In this document: positions 44,503 to 54,526 of the stretch, piece by piece
How the letters are laid out: each line of letters begins with the position of its first letter
Position numbering within the stretch: the first letter of the stretch is position 1
Source: Doryteuthis pealeii
Taxonomy: Eukaryota; Mollusca; Cephalopoda; Myopsida; Loliginidae
Reading direction: 5' to 3'
Assembly (NCBI GenBank): GCA_023376005.1
Contig: CM042176.1
Location: forward strand, 10,114,351-10,178,350
DNA: 64,000 nt
Position numbers and translations under genes: made by a program
The notes under the pieces: model-generated
The model's input: only the letters and a program-made list of their open reading frames with translations
Told to the model about the DNA's origin: nothing
Databases searched by the model: none

Positions 44503-44842
44503 CCATATTTGACTGCATATAAGACGCACCCCCATTTCAGCAGGTCAGATTCAGGAAAAAATGTTTTTAGTGTATTTAAGCATATATTGTTGAAAACAGA
44601 CTAACTGTGCATTACACAAGCAGAAACATAGCTGTATAAAAGCAATTTGGCAGTACAGGCAAGCAATAAGCAGTTTAGGGTAGGTAAAAGTACTGAGCGT
44701 AAGCTGGCTTAGTGAGCATCATGGAGAAGATTAGCCTAGGCCTACGGGAGGTCTCAAACTTCACTTACGATTTATAAGACGCAGGGCAATTTTTTGAGCC
44801 AGAATTTTGGAAAAAGTGCGTTCTATATGCCGTCAAATATGG
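44503..44842. mobile_element. MITE with TA flanks and TATAAGACGC-type ends
   Basis: The left end CCATATTTGACTGCATATAA pairs with the right end TATATGCCGTCAAATATGG; both are bordered by TA. TA duplication suggests mobilisation by a Tc1/mariner-class transposase. Confidence 0.75.
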
Positions 44843-44984
44843 TAATTAAATCAAATCTTATTTTTTTTAATAGTAACCCAAAATACATATAATATTTATT
44901 TATTTAAAGTTATTTAAATTAATTGTAACTTTTTTTATTGTTTTTATTTTCTTGGATTTCAGATCCTGGTGACTTGCTTAATCG

Positions 44985-45237
44985 ATGGAGTTTTTAGAGA
45001 TTCGAGCCGTCATCAAATATCTCAAAATAAAAGGACTCTCAGAAAAAGAAGCGCACGCTGAGCTGGTCTCGGCACTCGCTGACAATGCCCCGTGTTTTGC
45101 CATGGTCAAGGCATGGTACGCCGAACTTTCGCGTGGACGCACCAGCACAGAGGACGCACTTCAGAACTGGGTTGTTGAAGCGGGTGAATCGTTGGGGGAA
45201 GTGCATTGACAAGGAAGGAAATTATGTTGAAAAATAA
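44985..45237 (+). pseudogene. Internally deleted mariner-like transposase
   Basis: Starts MEFLEIRAVIKYLKIKGLSE and continues KEAHAELVSALADNAP and AMVKAWYAELSRGRTSTED, the DNA-binding N-terminus. It then jumps directly to C-terminal sequence; in another frame the end reads RWGKCIDKEGNYVEK and stop, the same terminus as at 23221. About 800 bp encoding the catalytic domain are missing and the join shifts the frame. As at 22158, the frame is immediately preceded by a T-rich tract and TTTCAG. Confidence 0.9.
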
Positions 45238-45349
45238 ATATTTATATAAAAATAAATATTAGCAATTATTTTTCTTCCCCACTATCTCCAAAGTGTGTAG
45301 GGGAGGGGCTAAATTTATGGACAGGGGAGGGGCTAAATTTATGGACACT

Positions 45350-45925
45350 TGAGGGTCAGATCATCCAGAAAAAAAGTAAAACTGTCACCCACCTCCTTCA
45401 ATTTTTGTGAAAATTTTTCCAGGTGTGGACTATGTTAACGTTAGACAATCCCAAAAATTTGAGCTTCCAATTCCAAAAATTGTCAGAGTTATGTCGATAT
45501 CCAAATTTGGTGAGGTTTGCGAAAAATGGTGATTTTTTTTTTTGTAATCTATTTTTGTCTGTAAAATGAGTTCTAGAGCTTTCCTACTACTAAAAATTTG
45601 TTTATTAAAGTATTTTTGCCCAGGAAACCCAAAAATACTATCAAAAAAGTCTTAATGTCAACCAATTTTAAGTTATTGATGATTTCTGATTTTTTCATAG
45701 CAAAATCAATATTTTAATGTGGCACTGAGTCTAAGAGGAAAAAAAATTTCTATTATTATTTCACATATATTGAACATTATTTATACCAAAAAGATAGTTT
45801 CGTTTTTGCTCAGAACCGAAGCTCAAATTTTGGGGATTGTCTAAAGTCAACATAATCCACACCTGTACAAAATTTCATAAAATTTGAAGGGGGTGGCTGA
45901 CATGGCCTGGATAATTTGACATCAA
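45350..45925. mobile_element. Foldback element with ~90-bp imperfect inverted ends
   Basis: CAGGTGTGGACTATGTTAAC with TTAGACAATCCCAAAAATTT (45420-45465) is inverted at 45825-45870 (ATTTTGGGGATTGTCTAAAG, ATAATCCACACCTG). A GGGGAGGGGCTAAATTTATG direct repeat lies just outside (45299-45345). Confidence 0.75.
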
Positions 45926-45939
45926 ATTACCCCTTGGTT

Positions 45940-46215
45940 AGTTTGTTGGTTGTTTTTACAGCATGTCAACCCTTGTTGGGTTATTTTATGCCGGAGACAT
46001 TTTTGTTTTATTCATTCTTGGTTGGTTGGTTGGTTGGATTTTATGGCATGTCAACCCTTGTTGGGTTATTTTATGCCGGAGACATTTTTGTTTTATTCAT
46101 TCTTGATGGGTATTCAATTTTTTTTTAAACTCATTTTTTCTATTTAAACCAACAAGCACTGGTTGATTGTTTTTATGGCCTGTTAACCCTTGTTGGGTTA
46201 TTTTATGCTGAAGAC
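45940..46215 (-). repeat. Three tandem copies of the R1-variant tail
   Basis: GGCATGTCAACCCTTGTTGG followed by GTTATTTTATGCCGGAGAC recurs three times at spacings of about 90 and 140 bases. Confidence 0.85.
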
Positions 46216-46221
46216 ATCTTG

Positions 46222-46460
46222 TTTTAGTTGGAGGGATGTGGTGTAATGGTTAGAGTCGTAAGAAATGGACTCATCAACCCGAGTTCGAAATCTTGGATGA
46301 AGCTACAGTTCACATAGCACTAATACCCTTGGGAAAGGTATGAATCCAACTCTTCCTCCTGATATGGGCAAATAGCAGGGCAGACTGGGCTATTTAACTA
46401 AAGGCTAGGTAACCAATCTAGGAGAAGGAAAACTCTGAATTCAGACCTGTTAAAAACTCT
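46222..46460 (+). mobile_element. SINE-V, tRNA-derived
   Basis: Head GTGGTGTAATGGTTAGAGTC (A box) and GAGTTCGAAATC (B box), then AATACCCTTGGGAAAGGTAT, GCAGGGCAGACTGGGCTATT and CTAGGAGAAGGAAAACTCTG. Minus-strand copies lie at 47338-47552 and 9898-9982. Confidence 0.85.
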
Positions 46461-46464
46461 GCTT

Positions 46465-46706
46465 GGGGTGATCATTACTAGAATAGGCTCAGCCCTAATT
46501 AGTGATCTATTTCACTAGGCTAAAGAGCCCTTGGTCACTACTAGAATAGGCTCAGCCCTAATTAGTGATCTATTTCACTAGGCTAAAGAGCCCTTGGTCA
46601 CTAGTAGAATAGGCTCAGCCCTAATTAGTGATCTATTTCACTAGGCTAAAGAGCCCTTGATCACTACTAGAATAGGCTCGGCCCTAATTAGTGATCTATC
46701 TCACTA
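46465..46706 (+). repeat. ~62-bp tandem array at the SINE-V 3' end, four copies
   Basis: Unit: ACTACTAGAATAGGCTCAGC, CCTAATTAGTGATCTATTTC and ACTAGGCTAAAGAGCCCTTG, beginning directly after the SINE-V tail. Confidence 0.92.
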
Positions 46707-46721
46707 AAAAAAATTAAATTT

Positions 46722-47062
46722 AGTTTGGTGGTTGGTTTTGAAGGGTATCACAATGCAAGTGTAAAGAAAAATGAGTTAACTACGATGTTGTTTGTCTACC
46801 TTGATTTATTCTTAATACACACACGCAGAGAGTATGGAAGACATGAAACAAAACCAAATGGACAGCCACTAGCAACAACTTCAATTTCTGAGATCTTCTG
46901 TAGAAGAGATTTTTATCTCGAAATATTAAGAATTTTTAAAATCAAATAAAAAAAAAATCAAAGGTTAACAGACAACATCATAGTTACCTTATTTTTCTTT
47001 ACTTACATTCATTACATTCTTTTTCATTGTGATTGCCTTCAAAACCAACCACCAAACCAATA
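46722..47062. mobile_element. Penelope-like tails as an inverted dimer (family H6)
   Basis: TTTGGTGGTTGGTTTTGAAG at the left is inverted at the right (CTTCAAAACCAACCACCAAA), together with TGAGTTAACTACGATGTTG against CAACATCATAGTTACC. The right copy has a decayed hammerhead-like core (CUGUAGAAGAGAUUUUUAUC then UCGAAA) at 46886-46925. Confidence 0.68.
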
Positions 47063-47092
47063 TAAACACAATGCTTCAAGCAAATTATAATA

Positions 47093-47745
47093 ATAATTGC
47101 ATTTATTGTGTACAGTGCTCAGGTGAACCACAACTCATCAAAGTCTCATGTCAAGTACACAGAATAATGTATTAGTGTCAGGAACATGAACAGTTTACAG
47201 TAGTAATATGCATGTATGCGTGCGCATGTGTGCATATGTATATGGAGAGTGGCATCAGATATATATATTTACCAACTCCTCCGCACGAGCAGGATACGAC
47301 ACAAGGTCAATTTCTTAAGTGGAGTTTAACAGGTTTTGAATTCAGAGTTTTCCTTCTCCTAGACTGGTTACCTAGCCATGGTTAAAGAACCCAGTCTGCC
47401 CTGCTATTTACCTATAGCTGGAGGGAGAGTAGGATTCATACCTTTCCCAAGGGTATTAGCGCTAAGTGAAATGCAATTACCACGTCCAGGATTTGAACTC
47501 GGGGTGACGAGTCCATTTCCCATGACTTTAACCATTACACCACGCGCTTAATTATGTGGCATTAGGTATAGTGTCAGCGGACTACAGGAAGCATGGAGGC
47601 TTTGAAAGACTCAGTGCTTCGGCAGCCTACAATAGACGCGGGCAGTTTATTCCATGTCTCCGCAATTCTGAGCATGAAAAAATGTTTCCGAAAGTCATGT
47701 GAGCAGTGCTGTTTTCTGACTTTGTAGGCATGCCCACATGTGTTT
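47093..47745 (-). pseudogene. LINE 3' end split by a SINE-V copy
   Basis: 47093-47265 is the 3' UTR side and 47553-47745 encodes GHAYKVRKQHCSHDFRKHFF, MLRIAETWNKLPASIVGC and FKASMLPVVR on the minus strand. The SINE-V copy (47338-47552, minus strand) lies between, with a short unassigned stretch. Confidence 0.82.
47338..47552 (-). mobile_element. SINE-V, near full length
   Basis: The minus strand starts at AAGCGCGTGGTGTAATGG, with TTCAAATCCTGGACGTGG, and ends CTCTGAATTC. It is inserted in the LINE fragment. Confidence 0.83.
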
Positions 47746-47843
47746 CTTTCTTTACCTATCTCTTTCACTTGCTCACACAAACATGTGGGCACACAAGCAC
47801 TCATACTCCCATACACTCTCACATACACATAAACCTTCACCAC

Positions 47844-48450
47844 CTATTCTATAAGTTCCGATTCAAAATTGAAATACAATCCAACCTTACAATCACAGAC
47901 TACTTAGATATATCCCTAAACCTCAATGACGGATCTATATCCCCCTACATGAAACCCAAATACACCCCTTCTTACATCAACACAGGATCCAACCACCCTA
48001 AACAAAACATTCAAACACATCCCTACCGACATAACAACCAGACTCTCAAAAAACTCATCTAACAAAACTATCTTTAACAAAACCAAAAACATATATGAAC
48101 AAGGCCTTAAATCCAGCGGTTTCAAAACCAACCTTGAATACAAAGAGGATAACTCACTGCACTCCCAAAACAAAACAAGAAATGGAAATAGAAACATTAT
48201 TTGGTTTAACCCGTTTAACTTAAACTTAAATCTCAGCTTAGGTAAGATTTTTTTCAAAATCCTAAACTACCATTTCCCACCCAAAATCAAGCTCCATAAA
48301 ATTTTCAACAAAAACACAATCAAATTATCCTATAGCTGCATGCCGAATGTTGACAAATATATAAGCAAATCTAACATAAAAAAATTGAACAAAAACAAAA
48401 ACAATAGCGACAGCCTCCCATGCAACTGCAGAAATAACAATAATAGTAAC
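47844..48450 (+). pseudogene. Penelope-like element reverse transcriptase, C-terminal part
   Basis: The plus strand reads FYKFRFKIEIQSNLTITDYL, DISLNLNDGSISPYMKPKYT and PSYINTGSNHP. After a single-base frameshift at about 48000 in an A-rich tract it continues FKHIPTDITTRLSKNSSNK, TIFNKTKNIYEQGLKSSGF, RNIIWFNPFNLNLNLSLGK, HKIFNKNTIKLSYSCMPNV and SLPCNCRNN. The SNHP segment, the IIWFNP-type motif followed by G-K-x-F, the SYSCMPN motif and the CNCR linker are characteristic of Penelope-like RTs just before the GIY-YIG endonuclease. The catalytic YVDD part is missing upstream, and the GIY-YIG domain is absent because the sequence enters microsatellite at about 48460. It is the only recognisable remnant of a candidate autonomous partner for the hammerhead-bearing elements. 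Confidence 0.85.
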
Positions 48451-48459
48451 AATGATAAC

Positions 48460-49310
48460 AGTATATACATATATATCTATAGATATATGTATATCTATAG
48501 ATATATCTATAGATATATGTATATCTATAGATATATCTATAGATATATCTATAGATATATCTATATCATTAGATATATGTATATCTATAGATATATCTAT
48601 AGATATATCTATAGATATATGTATATCTATAGATATATCTATAGATATATGTATATCTATAGATATAGATATATCTATAGATATATGTATATCTATAGAT
48701 ATATGTATATCTATAGATATATGTATATCTATAGATATATCTATAGATATATGTATATATAGATATATCTATAGATATATGTATATCTATAGATATATCT
48801 ATAGATATATGTATATCTATAGATATATCTATATGTATATCTATAGATGTATGTATATCTATAGATATATCTATAGATATATGTATATCTATAGATATAT
48901 CTATAGATATAGATATAGATATATGTATATCTATAGATATATGTATATGTATAGATATATGTATAGATAGATATATGTATAGATAGATATATCTATAGAT
49001 ATATGTATAGATATGTCTATAGATATATGTATAGATAGATATGTCTATCGATATATGTATAGATAGATATGTCTATAGATATATGTATAGATAGATATGT
49101 CTATAGATATATGTATAGATATATGTATAGATAGATATATCTATAGATATATGTATAGATAGATATGTCTATAGATATATGTATAGATAGATATGTGTAT
49201 AGATATATGTATAGATAGATATGTCTATAGATATATGTATAGATAGATATATCTATATGTATATCTATAGATATATGTATAGATAGATATATCTATCTAT
49301 CTATCTATAT
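48460..49310. repeat. TATAGATATATC/TGTATA microsatellite
   Basis: About 850 bases of TCTATAGATATA units (12-bp, self-complementary) mixed with GTATAGATAGATATG. Open frames through it ([10 protein letters not shown]) are artefacts. Confidence 0.97.
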
Positions 49311-49395
49311 ATATATAGATATATAGAGAGAGATGTATATATATAGATATATAGAGAGAGATGTATATATATAGATATATATATAGAGAGAGATG

Positions 49396-49429
<34 letters not shown>

Positions 49430-49453
49430 TAGATATATATATAGAGAGAGATG

Positions 49454-49491
<38 letters not shown>

Positions 49492-49494
49492 TGT

Positions 49495-49557
<63 letters not shown>

Positions 49558-49562
49558 TGTAG

Positions 49563-49601
<39 letters not shown>

Positions 49602-49606
49602 TGTAG

Positions 49607-49645
<39 letters not shown>

Positions 49646-49683
49646 TGTATATATATATATATATATAGAGAGAGAGATAGATG

Positions 49684-49721
<38 letters not shown>

Positions 49722-49726
49722 TGTAG

Positions 49727-49763
<37 letters not shown>

Positions 49764-49768
49764 TGTAG

Positions 49769-49803
<35 letters not shown>

Positions 49804-49808
49804 TGTAG

Positions 49809-49843
<35 letters not shown>

Positions 49844-49846
49844 TAG

Positions 49847-49887
<41 letters not shown>

Positions 49888-49892
49888 TGTAG

Positions 49893-49931
<39 letters not shown>

Positions 49932-49936
49932 TGTAG

Positions 49937-49975
<39 letters not shown>

Positions 49976-49980
49976 TGTAG

Positions 49981-50015
<35 letters not shown>

Positions 50016-50018
50016 TAG

Positions 50019-50055
<37 letters not shown>

Positions 50056-50060
50056 TGTAG

Positions 50061-50099
<39 letters not shown>

Positions 50100-50125
50100 T
50101 GTAGATATATATAGAGAGAGACAGA
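49300..50125. repeat. Compound (TA)n-(GA)n minisatellite, ~55-60-bp period
   Basis: Repeating blocks of (TA)7-15, (GA)5-9 and TGTAGA or TGTATA, about 14 cycles. Minus-strand frames of up to 336 codons are composition artefacts. Confidence 0.97.
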
Positions 50126-50510
50126 CAGACAGACACATAATGAATAAGAAAACGGACGGATTTCTGTTTAAGCCACCTGAGCTTAGTGCTTTCTTCTCTT
50201 TTTGATGTTCTTCTCCCTTTTAATGTCTGGCATCCAAACCAACTTAGCGTTGCATCGCCCGTTAATATTTCAGTTTTTGTGTCTCTTTGCAAGGGGAGAT
50301 AACTCAATGTTCTGAGTTATGTCCCCTTGACCGCTAAACTTACTAAAATAATTACTAGATATCCAACAATTATTTTACATCAGTTCATTACTTAATAACA
50401 ATATAAAATTGATCTTCCACTTTATATCCATTAGAATCTTATAGTTATATGTAGTACTTCTGTAGGGATCAATTTATTACTTAATAATATAAAATTGATA
50501 TGTTTTTACA
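50126..50510. other. No identifiable feature
   Basis: Mixed AT-rich sequence between the microsatellite and the Helitron debris. Confidence 0.45.
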
Positions 50511-50515
50511 TCTTG

Positions 50516-50830
50516 TCTGTAAGCGAAACTATATCACTACTAAAGTCACAGTTCCCTTTATTATTCACCACGGTTTTATTTTATTTAAACCTCAATTATT
50601 AATGAGATTGTTTTATATTATTAATACTGTTGGTCATATCTACATACAAACATCATGCAATTGTATTTATATATACAACAAAATAGCAGTTTACTGTGTT
50701 ATTAGTAGGTAAACAAAGCTAACAGTATTAATAATGTAAAACAATTTTATTAATAAATAAGGTTTAAATGAAAATAAAATCCAGAAAATGTGACGTAAAT
50801 AACTTAGGGAATTATGACTTGAGTACTGAT
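50516..50830. mobile_element. Two Helitron 5' regions in inverted orientation
   Basis: 50516-50700 is plus strand (GTCTGTAAGCGAAACTATAT, GTATTTATATATACAACAAA); 50700-50830 is minus strand (AATGTAAAACAATTTTATTA, GGTTTAAATGAAAATAAAAT). The plus copy lacks ~22 bases just after its TCTT start. Confidence 0.75.
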
Positions 50831-50934
50831 ATCATTGGCAATTCAGTCTCGAAAGACTATGATAAAGTTTTTGTGTGTCCCTGAAGTTGCAGCGCCTCCT
50901 GTGACTATGAAGTCCAATGTTTGAAAAACATTCA

Positions 50935-51066
50935 GATTTTGCATTTGTAGGTTGTCCCTGTAGATGATGATGTTCCGATGCTTTGTTGCCATTGCTTTCT
51001 TATGGACCTCTTAGCTTCATGTTGTGAGGTCCATCATCTACAGGGACAACCTACAAATGCAAAATC
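50935..51066. repeat. Inverted repeat around a short centre
   Basis: ATTTTGCATTTGTAGGTTGT with CCCTGTAGATGATG is inverted at 51030-51064 (CATCATCTACAGGGACAACC, TACAAATGCAAAATC). The right arm abuts a Helitron 5' tip. Confidence 0.88.
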
Positions 51067-51104
51067 TGTTACAGAGAAACACACAATCTCCATTATAATA
51101 AGAT
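51067..51104 (-). mobile_element. Helitron 5' tip (~37 bases)
   Basis: The minus strand starts TCTTATTATAATGGAGATTG just inside an A/T boundary (plus T at 51105) and leaves the family sequence after GTTTCTCTGTAAC. Confidence 0.8.
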
Positions 51105-51114
51105 ATAGATATAT

Positions 51115-51308
51115 AGAGATAGCTGGAAGGGACAATGCCAAAGCACCTGAGATCATTTTTGCAGACATCCTTGAACCGCAGCAGGGGGTGACCAATCTGT
51201 CTTTTACCAGACGTAAGCTCTCCATAGAGGATGTCTTTCGGCATTCGTCCATCATCCATCCGACGTACATGACCCAACCATCGGAGACGACGTTGTCTCA
51301 GTAGAGAG
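51115..51308 (-). pseudogene. Non-LTR RT C-terminal fragment captured between Helitron pieces
   Basis: Minus strand: LLRQRRLRWLGHVRRMDDGR, MPKDILYGELTSGKRQIGHP, then LLRFKDVCKNDLRCFGI. The LRWLGH-x-x-RM-x-D...LYGEL-x-x-GKR...RFKD-x-CK block is the usual post-RT region of CR1/RTE-like LINEs. About 60 codons, no stop in this span. Confidence 0.88.
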
Positions 51309-51309
51309 T

Positions 51310-51486
51310 ACTGTGTTATTAGTAGGTAAATAAAGCCAACAGTATTAATGATGTAAAACAATTTTATTGATAAATAAGGTTTAAATGAAAATAAAATCCA
51401 GAAAATGTGACGTAAATAACTAAGGGAACTGTGACTTTAGTAGTGATATAGTTACAGAGAAACACACAATCTCCATTATAATAAGA
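51310..51486 (-). mobile_element. Helitron 5' region
   Basis: The minus strand begins TCTTATTATAATGGAGATTG at 51486 (plus T at 51487) and runs to GTTGGCTTTATTTACC and the LINE fragment boundary. Confidence 0.82.
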
Positions 51487-51679
51487 TGTGCTTGTGGCAC
51501 ATTCAGAATGTAAGGCATCCACATGACCTACCAAAAAGTCATCTAAACAAAGCAACACTCACTTTCTGTGTTGGGTATTATCATGATTTGTTAAAACAAA
51601 GCTAAATATTATAAATACATACCACTAACTGTATAAGTATATAATAAATGGAATAAATTCGGCAGTATAATATATATAT

Positions 51680-52313
51680 TTGAAGCTGTACAAAGCTATG
51701 GTGCGGCGACACTTGGATTTTGTATCACCGGTCTGGAACCCCTATCTTGCTCAGAATATTAACCTCCTAGAAACTGTACAGAGATGTGCAACCAAACGAA
51801 TACCCTCCATCAGGCATCTACCATACTCTGAACGTCTCGCTGCCCTGGGAATGGATTTGCTGAAACTTCGGCATCTGGCAACTGACCTGGTAAATGCTTA
51901 TAAGGTCATTAATCATCTTAACAACAGCAACCTTTAGCACCTTTTTGATCTCCATCTTTCTAACACACGTGGGCATGCCTACAAAGTCAGAAAACACCAC
52001 TGCTCACGTGACTTTTGGAAACATTTTTTCACGCTCAGAGTTGCGGAGACATGGAATAAACTGCCCGCATCTGTTGTAGGCTGCCGAGGCACTGAGTCTT
52101 TCAAAGCCTCCATGCTTCCTTTAGTCCGCTGACACTATACCTGATGCCACTCTCCACATACATATGCACACACGCGCACACATACATGCATATTACTACT
52201 GTAAACTGTTCATGTTCCCGACACTAATACATTATTCTCTGTACTTTACATGAGACTTTGAGGAGTTGTGGTGCACCTGAGCACTGTACACAATAAATTT
52301 CATTATTATTTTA
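51680..52313 (+). pseudogene. Non-LTR retrotransposon 3' end, longest copy
   Basis: Reads LYKAMVRRHLDFVSPVWNPY, LAQNINLLETVQRCATKRIP, SIRHLPYSERLAALGMDLLK, LRHLATDLVNAYKVINHLNN and, after a stop at 51937, EHLFDLHLSNTRGHAYKVRK-type sequence with small changes, then AETWNKLPASVVGC and FKASMLPLVR. The LYK-x-x-VR-x-HL-(D/E)...VW-P motif marks the region after the RT palm. The 3' UTR ends CAATAAATTTCATTATTATT. Its stop makes it a pseudogene. Confidence 0.88.
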
Positions 52314-52452
52314 TTATTATAATTAGATCAATCCAGCAATTTGAAAGGACACAGAACAAGATTTGCAGACAGAAAAATGGCTGCGTTGTTTAACAAAATA
52401 TGCCTTAGAGAATTATGAATAAATAAATGGACATTACCTTATTTAGAATATA

Positions 52453-53054
52453 CTAGCAAATATATGCACCCTCCGGGTGCAAGTATTTTAGTTAAATTTT
52501 ATAATAAAATATCATATTAAATTAGAAAGGCTAATGAAACTGAATAAGAATGTAGATAAAAAGATTTTGAACAGAGGGGGTATGATTGAAAAATAGAACA
52601 ACTTTGAAACTAACTCTTCCATCATTTTCCGTTACTCCCGTCTTTCATTGATAAATTTTCCTAATTTAACTGTTTAGTTAAAATAAGAAGTAAAGAATAA
52701 TATTACAGTTATTTCTTCTTGTTAAGGGATTTCTTTTAAGATTTATTGAAGAGATTTTTGCTCATATTCAATAAGATAAAACCAAACAATTAGAAATCAA
52801 TAATACTAAGCATATATTTATTAAAATCATACTGTAAAATGCTATTTTGTTGTATATATAAATACAATTGCATGTTATTAGTATGTAGATATGGTCAACA
52901 GTGTAAGTAATGAAAACAATTTTATTAATAATTGAGGTTTAAATAAAAATAAAATCATGGAGAATATGATGTAAATAACAAAGGGGATTGTGACTTGTAT
53001 GGTAATATAGTTTCGGTTACAGACAGACAAACACACAATCTCCATTATAATAAG
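52453..53054 (-). mobile_element. Helitron, complete non-autonomous copy (602 bp)
   Basis: On the minus strand it starts TCTTATTATAATGGAGATTG and ends with the hairpin GCACCCGGAGGGTGC, TATATTTG, CTAG. Plus-strand flanks are A at 52452 and T at 53055, as expected for insertion into AT. No open frame. Confidence 0.93.
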
Positions 53055-53239
53055 ATATATGAGTTTTGTTTAATGGCACATCAACCTCTGTGTGTTATTT
53101 AATGCCAGGAAAGGTTATATAGAATGCTTTTACATATGGCTATCAGTCTTTAAAGTAGCGCTTTCATGGTGGTATTCGGTTATGTTTTGCTAGATCTTGT
53201 TGATATATATATATATATATATATATATATGCTTCAGTT

Positions 53240-53335
53240 CCAGTGATCTTTTGAAAAAGAGATATCATCTCGAAAATTCAAGAATTAAATACAGGTTAAC
53301 ACACAACATCATTGTTACCATATTATTATCTTTTT
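53240..53335 (+). mobile_element. Penelope-like tail (family H6)
   Basis: UUGAAAAAGAGAUAUCAUCU then CGAAAAUUCAAGAAUUAAAU and AACACACAACATCATTG: the decayed hammerhead core and tail also seen at 29825-29965. Confidence 0.5.
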
Positions 53336-53349
53336 TATTTTTTATTTTA

Positions 53350-53517
53350 TAGAAAATTTAAAATGTCTTCTGTGTTTGTATTTTTAAAGAGGTCTTTTAG
53401 TTTTTTTTGTCTGATAATATTTCGTGTGGGTTTGTCTGAGACTGATACAATTTAGAAGGATGGGTTTGAGTCAGCTGTACATTGCATATTGGGCATACCT
53501 TTTTAAACAGTGAGAAG

Positions 53518-53562
<45 letters not shown>

Positions 53563-53836
53563 GAAAAATGGAAGTGAATCCGGCAGTATGTAATATAGTG
53601 AAAAATTGTTTTGCTAGATCTTGTTGAAAAGGTTGCTTTTTTATTTTTTATTTTATAGAAAATTTAAAATGTCTTCTGGGTTTGTATTTTTAAAGAGGTC
53701 TTTTAGGTTTTATTGTCTGATAATATTTCGTGTGGGTTTGTCTGAGACAAACCCATCCTTCTAAATTGTATCAGAGTCAGCTGTACATTGCATATTGGGC
53801 ATACTGGGGCGTCCTCCCTTTTTAAACAGTGAGAAG

Positions 53837-53876
<40 letters not shown>

Positions 53877-53930
53877 GAGAAAAATGGAAGTAAATCCGAC
53901 AGTATGTAATATAGTGAAAAATTGAAAAAA
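53350..53930 (+). repeat. ~300-bp tandem duplication with an internal 25-bp inversion
   Basis: Copies start near 53352 and 53649 (AGAAAATTTAAAATGTCTTC). Both include GTGTGGGTTTGTCTGAGAC, TCAGCTGTACATTGCATATT, TTTTTAAACAGTGAGAAGAT, a TA microsatellite and AGAGAAAAATGGAAGT. The 25 bases at 53443-53467 appear reverse-complemented at 53749-53773. A third, partial copy is at 55990-56075. Confidence 0.93.
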
Positions 53931-53961
53931 CAAGTTCATAAAACGATTGATGTTTATTTCT

Positions 53962-53997
53962 CCAACGCTGCAGTGTTTCAATAGATCTTCATCAGGG
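53962..53997 (-). ncRNA. Hammerhead-like motif, family H4
   Basis: Minus strand: CC, CUGAUGA, a short weak stem II region AGAUCUAUU, GAA, then ACAC-UGCA-GCGU (one mismatch), U17 and GG pairing with the CC. The core is correct, but stem II is poor. Confidence 0.4.
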
Positions 53998-53999
53998 CT

Positions 54000-54468
54000 T
54001 TTGTTAATTTGAGGAAAAATAAACTTATCATAGAGAATGAGAAGAGTGTGAGAGTACTTTTGTTTTGTCGGTCAATCTATGTTGAATGAAAAACTAACAT
54101 TCTTTGGATGTTTGAAATTATGAGGAACGCTAAGACAACGGTTGTAATGTGACACAGACACTGCCTTACATTGGGTGTATGTATGGGTGTGGGTATGGAA
54201 ATGTAAACAGACGATTGCTTTCACTGGGCGTGTGGGTGTTTGTGTGTGTGTAAGCATGAGTATGTATTAGAATAAAATATAATTAATGAAAATATATGTA
54301 TATATATCTTTAGTAAAAGAAAAAATATGGATGGATTTTATTTGGTGTTTATTTTGTATTTTTTAATTAAAATTTTTGTTTTATCAATATAATGTTTTTA
54401 CAGTATTTTAAATGTGTGACAAGTGTGTGTGTATGTGTTTTATTGAATAATTTTATTATATAATTAAT

Positions 54469-54520
<52 letters not shown>
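54000..54520. other. AT-rich spacer with TA microsatellite
   Basis: GT-rich stretches and a (TA)n tract at 54472-54520. No gene recognised. Confidence 0.5.
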
Positions 54521-54525
<5 letters not shown>

Positions 54526-54526
54526 C

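Noticed and set aside
47916..48257. 113-codon minus-strand frame
   Set aside because: It is antisense to the Penelope-like RT fragment, whose motifs are clear on the plus strand.
49297..50307. Minus-strand frames of 336 and 277 codons
   Set aside because: They are TA/GA microsatellite translations ([10 protein letters not shown]).
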